From Methanobacterium_B sp963825335 (lineage in GTDB: Archaea > Methanobacteriota > Methanobacteria > Methanobacteriales > Methanobacteriaceae), in the NCBI GenBank assembly GCA_963825335.1, contig CAWGSP010000001.1:1-64000 (forward strand): 64,000 nucleotides of DNA. The letters run 5' to 3'. Below the pieces are notes generated by a model. It was not told where the DNA came from, did not search any database, and was given only the letters and a program-made list of their open reading frames with translations. This document shows, piece after piece, positions 1-10,127 of the stretch (the first letter of the stretch is position 1; the number at the start of each line of letters is the position of its first letter). A program made the position numbers and the translations under genes.

Positions 1-662
1 ATTCGATAATCATTAGAAAATGATTTATACTCATTTAAAGCCTCATCAATTCTATTTTTTACCTCTTGTCTATCTTCGTGGTGGATGATATCAATGAGTG
101 CTTCGAATTTTCCTCCAAATTTTAGAGGGTCTAACTTCATGATGCTGTAAAATTCATCCGAACATTTCATTTCATGGGTTTCGATATCCAGCTCCCAGCT
201 GCCTATGTGTCCAATTTTTTGGGCTTCAATCAACTGCCTATGGCTGTTTATTAATGCTTCTTCCGCAGTTTTACGCTTTGAATGTTCTGCAACTTCTTCT
301 AATGCTCTGTTAACAGCTAAATATATTTTTGATAGGCTTCCCTTAAGAACGTAATCTGTAGCACCGCATTTCAACGCCTCGATTGCGAAGTCTTCACCCA
401 TCTTACCGCTCACAAATATGAATGGAATATCTGGATACTGTTCCTTGGTAATCTTCAGTGCTGTCACACCATCAAAATGAGGAAGTGAATGATCAGCGAG
501 TATAACATCTGGTTGAAATTCTTTTAATTCCCTTAAGTAATCTTCTTCTATTTCAACTCTTCTTGAAATAAAGTTTAAACCATTTTTCAGCAGTTCCCGA
601 TTTATTAACTCGGCATCAAATGGAACATCTTCAAGTATCAATATTTTGAGGCTTTCATCCAT
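1..662 (-). CDS. Receiver-PAS signalling protein (partial, runs off the window)
   Basis: The visible 220 residues begin at an ATG at 662 and continue past the left edge. Residues 5-120 form a CheY-like receiver domain: an acidic pair (E11, D12), the phospho-acceptor D57 in an ILADHSLP context, and a K in YVLKGS near residue 109. A linker helix follows, and then a PAS domain opens near residue 145 (IGHIGSWELDIET). In methanogens this order usually ends in a histidine kinase or further PAS domains, which would lie outside the window. It is a cytoplasmic sensor or signal-transfer protein. The ligand cannot be told from the sequence. Confidence 0.85.
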   Translation of the reverse strand, partial: MDESLKILILEDVPFDAELINRELLKNGLNFISRRVEIEEDYLRELKEFQPDVILADHSLPHFDGVTALKITKEQYPDIPFIFVSGKMGEDFAIEALKCGATDYVLKGSLSKIYLAVNRALEEVAEHSKRKTAEEALINSHRQLIEAQKIGHIGSWELDIETHEMKCSDEFYSIMKLDPLKFGGKFEALIDIIHHEDRQEVKNRIDEALNEYKSFSNDYR

Positions 663-917
663 TTTAATCACTATGACAATTAAATATTTAATATTTTAAA
701 TAAAATTTTACATTGGTATACTTAACATTAGTCTAGTGTATGTTTGTTAAATATAATGTTGTGATTAATGAATATACTTTATAACTTGTTCTTTTTATAT
801 CTTTTTCCAATAATTAGGGTGTGAGTGTCAAAACTGATAAATTTAGTACCCAAAAACTGGAATTTATTTTATATTGATCATGATCTAGTTGAACAGATTA
901 ATTTTAGAAAATATTAC

Positions 918-1061
918 CTAGTTCATAATACTAATGTAAATTGAAACTATTACAGTTGAGAAGAATAAAATTATAAAAACTAGGTGAAACCAGTTAGAAT
1001 CTTTATTTTCCCTTTGATAACTTACAAATTTTTCATCGGCTTTATTTTCTTTTATACGCAT
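918..1061 (-). CDS. Small single-TM ORF, probably the displaced C-terminus of the zinc-ribbon gene
   Basis: This 47-residue frame starts with MRIKENKADEKF. It ends with one strong hydrophobic segment (about residues 25-45, rich in I, F, V and S) and a short MN tail. Its ATG lies inside the end of the zinc-ribbon gene in another frame, so the two overlap by 20 nt. The charged linker followed by a terminal membrane helix is what one would expect downstream of the zinc ribbon in a single tail-anchored protein. I suspect one gene split by a frameshift, but a separate overlapping gene cannot be excluded. No Shine-Dalgarno sequence is evident for this frame. Confidence 0.4.
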   Translation of the reverse strand: MRIKENKADEKFVSYQRENKDSNWFHLVFIILFFSTVIVSIYISIMN

Positions 1062-1155
1062 TTTGAAAGATTAAACTACCACCACAATCACATTTGTCTG
1101 TGAAATCTGCAGGTAATTCACCAGGTTGGAGTTTAATACATTTATTACAAACCAA
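1042..1155 (-). CDS. Mini zinc-ribbon protein
   Basis: A 37-residue protein whose cysteines form two pairs, C3-x2-C6 and C22-x-C24-G-G, the knuckles of the small zinc ribbons common in methanogens (pattern YLVCxxC...LQPGExPxDF...C-x-CGG). The family hallmark LQPGELPADF lies between the pairs. I chose a TTG start at 1155 because GGAGG lies four bases upstream. The frame is open for several codons further (IKIGGY), and homologues usually carry a GGY or GY before LVC, so an ATT or ATC start a few codons earlier, behind another GGAGG, is possible. It is likely a zinc-binding cytoplasmic or membrane-tethered protein of unknown role. See the overlapping TM frame at 918-1061. Confidence 0.6.
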   Translation of the reverse strand: MVCNKCIKLQPGELPADFTDKCDCGGSLIFQNAYKRK

Positions 1156-1348
1156 ATATCCTCCGATTTTAATCCTCCAGAGTAATTTATATCAATAATA
1201 TCGAACCCTCGGTAACTAATACTTTATATCACCGTATCTATATTAAACATTTTTTTTCTATGATGTAAAATAGTGCTACTATTCTTAAAATATACAGTTT
1301 AGAGGAACTTTTAATTTTAAAAACTTAAAGAAAACTTTATATGTAACG

Positions 1349-1382
1349 AATGATTAGTCACTCATATGAGTGATTACTCATT
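1349..1382. promoter_or_regulatory. 34-bp near-perfect palindrome, putative operator
   Basis: The half-sites of 17 bp match at 15 positions around a centre between 1365 and 1366, and the inner 16 bp (TCACTCATATGAGTGA) are perfect. A TATA-like TTTATAT at 1337-1343 lies just upstream, so the palindrome would cover the transcription start of the metallo-hydrolase operon. Palindromes of TGAGTGA-type half-sites are typical of TetR-family regulators, and a TetR gene lies at the end of this block (3380). Repression by that protein is an inference. Confidence 0.6.
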
Positions 1383-1427
1383 CAAATATAAATTTCAGAC
1401 TAAAAATGCAGAACAGGGGTAAAAATT

Positions 1428-2069
1428 ATGAAAATAGAAGAAGATGTATATGTTTTAAATTCAACAAAAGGAAACTATGTTTATCTTATTTTGGCCGAAG
1501 AAATAACATTAATTGATACGGGACTTCCCAAAAATGGAAAAGGCATTTTAAATGAATTAAAATCCATGGATATTAAACATCACGACATTAAACATATTTT
1601 AATTACGCATGATGATGTGGATCACGTAGGTAGTCTCGCTTTACTCGAGAAAGCTAGTGGAGCTAAAATCTGGGCTTCAAAAGAGGATATACCCCACATC
1701 ATCGGTGAAGTAAATCGTCACGTGATTAAAAGAATCATGAATTACATTGTTAAACTTGAGAACCCAGAAAATATCAACCCATATCCGGAAGATGGAATGG
1801 TTGGCGATATTAAAGTCATATATACTCCCGGACACACAGTGGGGCATGTGTGTATGCTTTATAAGGATATAATGTTTGTTGGTGATTTATTTAGAACCAA
1901 AAATGGGGAAATAATCGCTGGACCTTCATTTGCTAATTGGAATAATTCTATTTTAAAAGAATCTATATTAAAAATTGACGAGTATGATTTTGAGTGGATT
2001 TGTCCAGCCCATGGTGAACCAATTAAAAGAAATGGTCATTTGAAAAGTTTCATAAAAAAGATAAATTAA
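1428..2069 (+). CDS. Metallo-beta-lactamase fold hydrolase
   Basis: A 213-residue cytoplasmic protein of the MBL superfamily. An early strand leads to the LIDTGLP turn (residues 28-34). The metal motif is H61-x-D63-x-D65-H66, where the usual second histidine is replaced by aspartate, as in a known subset of the family. It is followed by GHTVGH near residue 135, VGDLF near 150 and PAHGEP near 190, which supply the remaining metal ligands. The substrate is unknown. Hydrolysis of a thioester or lactone, or a glyoxalase II-like role, would fit. It is the first gene of an apparent operon with the small protein and the TauE-like exporter, downstream of the palindrome at 1349-1382. Confidence 0.85.
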   Translation: MKIEEDVYVLNSTKGNYVYLILAEEITLIDTGLPKNGKGILNELKSMDIKHHDIKHILITHDDVDHVGSLALLEKASGAKIWASKEDIPHIIGEVNRHVIKRIMNYIVKLENPENINPYPEDGMVGDIKVIYTPGHTVGHVCMLYKDIMFVGDLFRTKNGEIIAGPSFANWNNSILKESILKIDEYDFEWICPAHGEPIKRNGHLKSFIKKIN

Positions 2070-2145
2070 TTGAGCTAAAAAAAATTAGGAAGTCATGTAC
2101 AACTCTACACCATTGAGATCCAAAACCTTCATTGAAGGAGATATA

Positions 2146-2337
2146 ATGAACATCGAAGATAAACCACTTATTGGAAATAACACTCAAATTAGCAATAAAC
2201 AAAAGATTAAAAAATCTATAAAGTCCCTTAAAAAATTTAAGGTATACATTGAAAATTCAAATTATCACGGAATCTCGTTCAACAACAATCCAAATAAAAA
2301 AAACAAAGAATTAATATTGGGTGATTTAAATGATTGA
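2146..2337 (+). CDS. Small hypothetical protein between MBL hydrolase and exporter
   Basis: A 63-residue, lysine- and asparagine-rich soluble protein with no recognised domain. The reading frame is open from 2095, but GAAGGAG five bases before the ATG at 2146 marks the start. Its last codons overlap the start of the TauE-like gene by 8 nt, which implies translational coupling and co-expression. The N-terminus (MNIEDKPLIGNN) is polar and the middle is a basic stretch (KQKIKKSIKSLKKFK). Function unknown. Confidence 0.6.
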   Translation: MNIEDKPLIGNNTQISNKQKIKKSIKSLKKFKVYIENSNYHGISFNNNPNKKNKELILGDLND

Positions 2338-3121
2338 TATCCATTTAATTCTGCTCCCAATATTTGGATTGCTAATAGGCCTCTTGGTGTCTATGTTCGG
2401 TGGTGGTGGAGGTGGATTCTTTGTACCCGTTTTGATATTGATTTTCGGTGTCACACCACAAGTGGCTATCGCTACTTCTTTAGCAGCAGTGTTACCCACA
2501 TCAGTAGTAAGCACCTTCAGTCATTTCCGTCAAGGCAATGTAGATATCCGCACAGGGATAATTCTAGGTATCGGAGGAATAATAGGTACATTAATAGGGA
2601 CTAATATTGCCAATATTATTCCACCTACACTTTTACAAAGGATTCTAGGTATATTTACATTAATAATGCTAATTCCAATGTTGAGAAGTTTAATACAAAG
2701 AAATCAAAGACTAAAAGAAAAAAATGATAATGAAGAAAGACAATTAACGCTTACCGGCCCTAAAAAAGTTATAGCCTCATTTTTTGGAGTTATATCCGGA
2801 TTAATGGCAGGAATTTTTGGGATAAGTGGAACAGCACCAATTGTTGCAGGATTGTATAGCCTAGGCATACCCGCTGTGATGGTTGTAGGTACCTCGGTAT
2901 TTGTACTCATTTTCAACTCAATAGCAGGTGTAGGAGGTTTTTACCTATTGGGACGATTAGATCTGACTTTGATCATACTCCTTGGTGGTGGAGCAGCTGT
3001 AGGTGCATTTACTGGACCTCTCCTGCTTAAAAAAATTGATCCTAAAACCTTTGAGAATATCTATGGACCTGTGCTTATAAGTGTAATGGCTATTTTTGGC
3101 TTAGGTTTACTGCTCGCATAA
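2330..3121 (+). CDS. TauE/SafE (UPF0721) family membrane exporter
   Basis: A 263-residue integral membrane protein with about eight hydrophobic segments in two homologous halves, the architecture of the TauE/SafE family of sulfite or organic-anion exporters. A glycine run (GGGGGGFFVP, near residue 25) sits at the end of the first helix, as in the family, and a second conserved segment (GISGTAPIVAGLYSLG) opens the second half. A polar loop (RNQRLKEKNDNEERQ) separates the halves. It overlaps the preceding small gene. With an MBL hydrolase upstream the unit may detoxify and export a small acid, but the substrate is an inference. Confidence 0.85.
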   Translation: MIDIHLILLPIFGLLIGLLVSMFGGGGGGFFVPVLILIFGVTPQVAIATSLAAVLPTSVVSTFSHFRQGNVDIRTGIILGIGGIIGTLIGTNIANIIPPTLLQRILGIFTLIMLIPMLRSLIQRNQRLKEKNDNEERQLTLTGPKKVIASFFGVISGLMAGIFGISGTAPIVAGLYSLGIPAVMVVGTSVFVLIFNSIAGVGGFYLLGRLDLTLIILLGGGAAVGAFTGPLLLKKIDPKTFENIYGPVLISVMAIFGLGLLLA

Positions 3122-3379
3122 AAAAAAATTAGATATTCCATTTATTTATGAGTGGATATTAATTAACTGCTTCATTTAACGTTGATTAGAACAATATAAA
3201 TGGGATAACATGAAGATGAGAAAACCTAACCCTACTTGATAAACTTTCGTCAGGGTGTCATCCTAACAATTTCTTTAAATAACAAGATATCGAAAGATTC
3301 AGGAAAACATAGCTATATCTAAAAAAACATAGTAAAATACAAAATTTAACATTTAAATCTTAATAGATGGTGGTCAAAA

Positions 3380-3937
3380 ATGGTTGTAGAAGATAAAAAA
3401 AAGAAAATTCTTGAAGCGGCTTTGAAGTTATTTATCGAAAAGGGCATAGATAATACACCAACCACTTTAATTTCTAAAGAAGCGGGTGTTGCAACAGGAA
3501 CACTCTACTATTATTTTGAAACTAAGGTTGATTTGATCGTTGAACTAGGCACATCTATACAAGAAGAAAGTTTAGTAAGTTTTCTGGATCTCATAGAATC
3601 TTCTGTGGGTTATGAATCTTTAGAAAAGTTCTGGCTTGAAAAAGTGGAATGGGGAGTGAAAAACCCGGATAAATGTAAATTTATGATACAATTCAAGTCT
3701 TCACCATACAATATTAAAAATCCAAAAATAAAAATTCCTGATCATGAGCAAAAATTGTTAAATTTAATAGAAAAAGGAATTAAAGATAAAATATTGAAAG
3801 ATCTGCCTCCCAAATATATTTCTGGGTTTTTTTCTAACCACGTAACAATGACTGTTGAGTACATTATCCAGACTGAGACCAAGGAAAGAAAAATATTTTT
3901 TGAGACCTTTTTTGATGGAATAAAATATACAGATTAA
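3380..3937 (+). CDS. TetR family transcriptional regulator
   Basis: A 185-residue protein with a classic N-terminal TetR DNA-binding domain. Residues 6-52 read KKKILEAALKLF...GIDNTPTTLISKEAGVATGTLYYYFETKVDL, with the recognition helix followed by the diagnostic LYYYF. The C-terminal helical domain (residues 60-185) would bind the inducer and form the dimer. A GGTGGT ribosome binding site precedes the ATG. It lies downstream of the MBL/TauE operon, whose promoter carries a TetR-like palindrome, so it may repress that operon in response to the exported compound. The inducer is unknown. Confidence 0.85.
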   Translation: MVVEDKKKKILEAALKLFIEKGIDNTPTTLISKEAGVATGTLYYYFETKVDLIVELGTSIQEESLVSFLDLIESSVGYESLEKFWLEKVEWGVKNPDKCKFMIQFKSSPYNIKNPKIKIPDHEQKLLNLIEKGIKDKILKDLPPKYISGFFSNHVTMTVEYIIQTETKERKIFFETFFDGIKYTD

Positions 3938-4100
3938 CAAATAAAATAAAAGAAAGAAAATAGTGTGGGATTACAAAAACCATTTTACCCATCTATCATT
4001 TATCAACTCCCATATATCCTTAGTTTAATGTATCAAATATTCGATTATTTTGTTTTCCGATCGTGTTACCATTCAATGTCATAGATTAACTTAATCAATC

Positions 4101-6002
4101 CTATTCTTCGAGTGTTGATGTGTCGCCAACATCTTCTCCCCTATCCCTGGCCCTCAGTACCCTCCGCATTATTTTACCACTACGAGTTTTTGGAAGTGAA
4201 TCTACCTCTACAATTTCACCTATAACTGCTACAGGACCTAACTCATATCTCACATGTTTGTTAAGTTCTCCTATGAGCTTGGTTTTGAGTTTGTAGCCAT
4301 CTTTAAGTATCAAGAATGCTTTGATTACCTGTCCCTTGACTGGGTCTGATTTTCCTATTACCGCTGCTTCTGCTACAGCCTGATGGCTTACAAATGCTGA
4401 TTCAACTTCTGAAGTTCCAATTCTGTGTCCTGCAATTTTTAGGACATCGTCTGATCTTCCCTGTATCCAGAAATAGCCGTCTTTATCTTTACGGGCCATG
4501 TCTCCTGCGTCATATACGCCAGGTATTTTATTCCAGTACCCTTCTTTATATCTTTCCTCATCGTTGTACAGTGTTCTGAACATGGCGGGCCATGGTTTCT
4601 TTATAACAAGGTGTCCACCCTTACCGAGTGGTACTGGGTTACCCTTTTCATCGACAACATCTGCATCTACACCGGGTACCGGTTTAGTAGCTGAACCTGG
4701 TTTTAAGTATGCTGATGGTAGTGGTGAAATTAAGTGCATGCCTGTTTCTGTCTGCCACCATGTATCCATTATGGGAGTTTTTTCCTTCCCAATGTTCTTA
4801 TAGAACCACATCCAAGCTTCAGGGTTTATGGGTTCTCCAACAGTTCCGAGTACCCTCAAAGTGGATAGGTTGTAGATATTTGTGTACCTGTTTCCAAACC
4901 TCATAAGGTGTCTTATTGCTGTTGGTGCTGTGTACAGTTTGGTTACACCATATTTTTCAACAATTTTCCACCATGCACCGGGGTCTGGGTAGTCTGGTGC
5001 TCCCTCGTACACTAATGTCGTGGTTCCTAGGAGAAGCGGCCCGTACAACACATAACTGTGGCCTGTGATCCATCCTATGTCAGCTGTACACCAGTACATA
5101 TCATCATTTTGTATATCGAATATGTTTTTGAGTGTTGTTGATACACCGACCATATATCCCCCGGTTGTGTGAAGCACACCTTTAGGTTTGCCAGTACTTC
5201 CTGATGTGTAGAGTATGAACAGTGGATCTTCAGCATCCATTGGTTCGCATTCACATTCTGCTTCTTCACCCTCAACTAAACGTTCGTAAAATATTTCTTT
5301 TCCACTGAGGTCTGACATTTCTATAGGGCTGTCTGTGTGTTTAACAACTACAACAGTTTCTATGTTTGGACACTGGAGCATGGCCTCGTCTGAAATTTTT
5401 TTCAAGTCGATAATTTTTCCCCTTCGATAGGTACCATCCGCGGTAATTAATATTTTAGCCTTTGCATCATTCATTCTCTCTACAAAAGCACCTACGCTCA
5501 GCCCGGAATATACAACACTGTGTACTGCACCTATTTTGTTGCAGGCTAAAATCGAAATTATGAGTTCTGGACACATCGGAAGATACATGGATACTGTTTC
5601 TCCCTTTTTAATCCCTAAATTTTTCAGGGCATTGGCCATCTTGTTGACTTCACGGTAAAGTTCGTAGTAGGTGAGCTTTCTCTCATCACCCCTCTCATTA
5701 ACGTAGAGGACTGCTAGTTGGTTTCTTTTCTCGGTTTTTATCCATCTATCAACGGCGTTGTAAGCCATGTTAATTTTTCCATTAACGTACCACTTGTAGA
5801 ATGGTTTATCACTCTCGTCTAGTACCTGGTCCCATGGTTGGAACCAGTCAAGGTCTTCGGCTTTATCTTCCCAGTACTTCACGAAGTCCTTTCCTTTCTC
5901 AATTTCATTTTCCCAATTTTTAACATGAGCTCTTTCGACAGTTTCCACAGTGGGCTTGAAAATCCTTTTCTCTTCCAGAAGGACCGTTGTATCTTTTGTC
6001 AT
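4101..6002 (-). CDS. acs: Acetyl-CoA synthetase, AMP-forming
   Basis: A 633-residue cytoplasmic enzyme of the ANL superfamily that converts acetate, ATP and CoA to acetyl-CoA, AMP and pyrophosphate. It has the P-loop-like YTSGSTGKPKGV (near residue 265), the aromatic/Trp acetate-pocket segment DTWWQTETG, the hinge aspartate region (YDAGDMARKDKDGYFWIQGRSDDVLKIAGHRIG) and the C-terminal catalytic-lysine motif PKTRSGK. Length is normal for Acs. The frame is open to 6041, but GGTGA five bases before the ATG at 6002 marks the start. In a hydrogenotrophic methanogen it serves acetate assimilation. The upstream region holds paired palindromes (6067-6123). Confidence 0.95.
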   Translation of the reverse strand: MTKDTTVLLEEKRIFKPTVETVERAHVKNWENEIEKGKDFVKYWEDKAEDLDWFQPWDQVLDESDKPFYKWYVNGKINMAYNAVDRWIKTEKRNQLAVLYVNERGDERKLTYYELYREVNKMANALKNLGIKKGETVSMYLPMCPELIISILACNKIGAVHSVVYSGLSVGAFVERMNDAKAKILITADGTYRRGKIIDLKKISDEAMLQCPNIETVVVVKHTDSPIEMSDLSGKEIFYERLVEGEEAECECEPMDAEDPLFILYTSGSTGKPKGVLHTTGGYMVGVSTTLKNIFDIQNDDMYWCTADIGWITGHSYVLYGPLLLGTTTLVYEGAPDYPDPGAWWKIVEKYGVTKLYTAPTAIRHLMRFGNRYTNIYNLSTLRVLGTVGEPINPEAWMWFYKNIGKEKTPIMDTWWQTETGMHLISPLPSAYLKPGSATKPVPGVDADVVDEKGNPVPLGKGGHLVIKKPWPAMFRTLYNDEERYKEGYWNKIPGVYDAGDMARKDKDGYFWIQGRSDDVLKIAGHRIGTSEVESAFVSHQAVAEAAVIGKSDPVKGQVIKAFLILKDGYKLKTKLIGELNKHVRYELGPVAVIGEIVEVDSLPKTRSGKIMRRVLRARDRGEDVGDTSTLEE

Positions 6003-6041
6003 TGCTTTCACCGCCATTTTTAAATAAAATAGATCAACCAC

Positions 6042-6437
6042 TCACCATGTCGTGTGTTAATATATAAGTTTATTAAACTATATAAATTTATGAGATTAAT
6101 CATGATAAATAGTGATTAATCATTATAATTAATATTCTACTATTTATATTTAACCATGCTGTCAAACAGAAGATATCAAATTAATAAAAAAAAATTCTTG
6201 ATAAACGTCTGTGATCATTTGATTTGTTTAATAGGCTTCTTAAAAATGAGTAAATAAAAAAAAATTTGATCATGAAACTGTTAATAACGAGTCATTGTAA
6301 TCCTGAACGATTGTTCAAGGTAAAAGAGTAAAAAATTATTGCAACGATCGTAAAATTAGGGGATATTCAAACGGTTATTCCATATTTAAAAAAAATAGAA
6401 TGAATGTAAAATAAAGGGTATTTAAACTCCTTTTAAA
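6042..6437. other. Intergenic region between acs and the thermosome gene
   Basis: AT-rich and without a gene. The left part is the acs promoter zone, with TATA-like runs and repeated GATTAATCAT elements. The right part, next to the thermosome stop codon, has T-rich stretches on the minus strand that could terminate thermosome transcripts. Confidence 0.7.
6067..6123. promoter_or_regulatory. Palindromes in the acs promoter zone
   Basis: A 13-bp perfect palindrome (AGTTTATTAAACT, 6067-6079) sits between TATA-like runs about 65-80 bp upstream of the acs start. Two copies of GATTAATCAT follow at 6094-6103 and 6114-6123, each built on the 8-bp palindrome GATTAATC and spaced exactly 20 bp, two helical turns. 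This spacing suggests two regulator dimers on one DNA face. The regulator is unknown. Confidence 0.45.
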
Positions 6438-8072
<1,635 letters not shown>

Positions 8073-8120
8073 ATAATCACCTCTTTTTGTATATGTAATT
8101 CATTAGTGGGTTAGAGGTTC

Positions 8121-8129
8121 TATAAATAG
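8121..8129 (-). promoter_or_regulatory. TATA box of the thermosome gene
   Basis: CTATTTATA on the minus strand lies 49-57 bp before the thermosome ATG. Transcription would start about 25 bp downstream, leaving a short leader with the GAGGTGA ribosome binding site. Confidence 0.55.
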
Positions 8130-8314
8130 TTTTTGATCGTGTTTTTTGTTGTTGATTCGGTACGATTTATGTCCCAAAAAATGATTAACATCACAATATC
8201 AATTTGATCCTTGATCATTGTTACAAAAAGGTTATACACACGGCCTAAAAACCACTGAATTAAAAAAAAAATTAATTAATCAGATAAAGTGGGGAAAGTA
8301 CCATAGATACATCC

Positions 8315-8818
8315 CTATTTTTCTATTTTTTTCCAGAGTACTGCCCCATTTTCTTCGTTTGAGACAAAATATCCCTTTCTTTCCATATTCTTGAGGGCGT
8401 GGGTAAAATTTTCAATTGAAAGTTCACTGAAACCAATATTGGTTATGTGTGCATACAAATTTTCTATTGTCTCATCTTGGCTTGGCAATAAATAGTAAAG
8501 CTGGGATTGGAACGATGTCAGATCCTTTTTTGGTCGGGATATCATCGACTGGAAGTATCCTTTTATCGTTTCTAATTCAACAATTTCCCCATCCCTTTCA
8601 CTAATAATTTCTTTTAACCGTATTATTTCTTCATTTTTCTTCAATATCAGCTTGTCGTAGTCTTTAATGGATTTATTGTGAATGCTTTCGTTATCAATAT
8701 TCTTTGAAGATTCGTGCTGACATTTTTTTAGTTCGAATTTGAGTTTACTGATCTCTAGGAGGCTTGCTTTCACAAGTTGCCTCAATTGTTCCCGCTCTGT
8801 ATCTTTCAATAACGCCAT
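8315..8818 (-). CDS. Hypothetical coiled-coil protein
   Basis: A 167-residue soluble protein I do not recognise. Residues 1-100 are strongly heptad-like and charged (KLKFELKKCQHESS..., KNEEIIRLKEIISERDGEIVELETIKGY), so a long coiled coil is likely. The C-terminal 60 residues look like a compact helical domain (DETIENLYAHITNIGFSELSIENFTHALKNMERKGYFV, then a strand pair ending WKKIEK), which resembles a winged-helix layout. A DNA- or partner-binding role is possible but unproven. It stands alone between the thermosome and asd. Confidence 0.7.
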   Translation of the reverse strand: MALLKDTEREQLRQLVKASLLEISKLKFELKKCQHESSKNIDNESIHNKSIKDYDKLILKKNEEIIRLKEIISERDGEIVELETIKGYFQSMISRPKKDLTSFQSQLYYLLPSQDETIENLYAHITNIGFSELSIENFTHALKNMERKGYFVSNEENGAVLWKKIEK

Positions 8819-9022
8819 TCTATCACGATTGCTAATTTTTTTATTTTAATCTGTTTTAAATTCAAGAAGTATTTGTAGATGTTCATGTTCTTACAAATTC
8901 CTCTTCAATTTAATCAATGATTGATGTGCTATATCTCTCTGAAGTAGTACTATCGAATGAATATCAGATCAGCATTTGCTGGGCATGCTATCAAAACTAT
9001 ACCTAAAAATACGAACTTATAT

Positions 9023-10069
9023 TCATAATATCTCATTTATCAATTCGGCATTAAGTATTGAAGCTCCAGCAGCACCTCTTATGGTGTTATGGCCCACCAA
9101 AACATATTTTAACCCTTTATCAAATACTTCGTCTCTGCGGATCCTACCAACAGAAACTGCCATTCCATTACCTTCCATACGATCCATACGTGGTTGTGGT
9201 CTGTTGTCTTCTTCACGGACTACGACTGGTTGTTCTGGTGCTGAATGCAGTCCGAGTGCTTGGGGTAAACCTTTAAATTCTGTGAATGATTGTTTAACCT
9301 CGTCAACATCAAAATCATCATTCATTTCTATGAAAACAGCCTCTGTGTGTCCGTCAAGGACAGCAACCCTGTGGCATGATGCACTCACACCAAAGTTTGC
9401 GGGTGTAACATTTTCACCGTCAAAATCACCGAGAAGACTCAATGTTTCTGACTCCATCTTCTCTTCTTCCTCACCTATGAATGGCACTAAATTATCCACT
9501 ATTGCCATGGAAGGAACTCCATTGTACCCTGCACCTGAAACTGCCTGCATCGTTGATACATAGACTCTTTTTATATTAAACTGGTCATATAATGGTTTTA
9601 GGGTCATTACAAGGGCTATGGTTGAACAGTTAGGATTTGTGACAATGAATCCGTCCCATCCTCTTTTTTTTTGTTGAATTTCTATGAGTTCCATGTGTTC
9701 AGGGTTTACCTCTGGTATCACCAGAGGTACATCTGATTCCATCCTCATTGCACTGGCATTCGAACATACTTTCATGCCAGCCTTTGCAAATTTAGGTTCA
9801 ACTATGGCTGCGTTTTGGGAAGGTAAAGCAGAAAATACGATTTCAACATCTTTTACTTCGCTTGGGTCTGTGTCAACAACAATTACATCGCTCAAAGCTT
9901 CGGGTATTTTACTTTCGAGGTGCCAGGTTACAGCGTCCTCGTACCTCTTACCCGCAGATCTTTTGGAAGCTGTGAGTGCAGTTATATCAAAATCTGGATG
10001 ATCCGATAACAATTCAATGAACCGCTGCCCAACCATACCGGTTGCCCCTAAAATTCCTACATTTACCAT
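9023..10069 (-). CDS. asd: Aspartate-semialdehyde dehydrogenase
   Basis: A 348-residue enzyme that reduces 4-aspartyl phosphate to aspartate semialdehyde with NADPH, the branch point to lysine, threonine and methionine. The N-terminal nucleotide fold reads VGILGATGMVGQRF. The catalytic cysteine lies in VTNPNCSTIALV, and the substrate-binding histidine region is SASCHRVAVLDGHTE. The start is the ATG at 10069 behind AGGTGGTTAAA, three codons inside the longest frame. It is the last gene of the minus-strand lysC-dapA-dapB-asd set, 58 nt after dapB. Confidence 0.95.
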   Translation of the reverse strand: MVNVGILGATGMVGQRFIELLSDHPDFDITALTASKRSAGKRYEDAVTWHLESKIPEALSDVIVVDTDPSEVKDVEIVFSALPSQNAAIVEPKFAKAGMKVCSNASAMRMESDVPLVIPEVNPEHMELIEIQQKKRGWDGFIVTNPNCSTIALVMTLKPLYDQFNIKRVYVSTMQAVSGAGYNGVPSMAIVDNLVPFIGEEEEKMESETLSLLGDFDGENVTPANFGVSASCHRVAVLDGHTEAVFIEMNDDFDVDEVKQSFTEFKGLPQALGLHSAPEQPVVVREEDNRPQPRMDRMEGNGMAVSVGRIRRDEVFDKGLKYVLVGHNTIRGAAGASILNAELINEIL

Positions 10070-10127
10070 TTTAACCACCTATTTTAATATTTTATCCAAA
10101 ATATCCACGAATTATAACTGTTAAATT

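Noticed and set aside
8976..9563. A 195-codon plus-strand frame opposite asd
   Set aside because: It lies fully within asd on the other strand, with serine/threonine-rich translation typical of antisense shadows.
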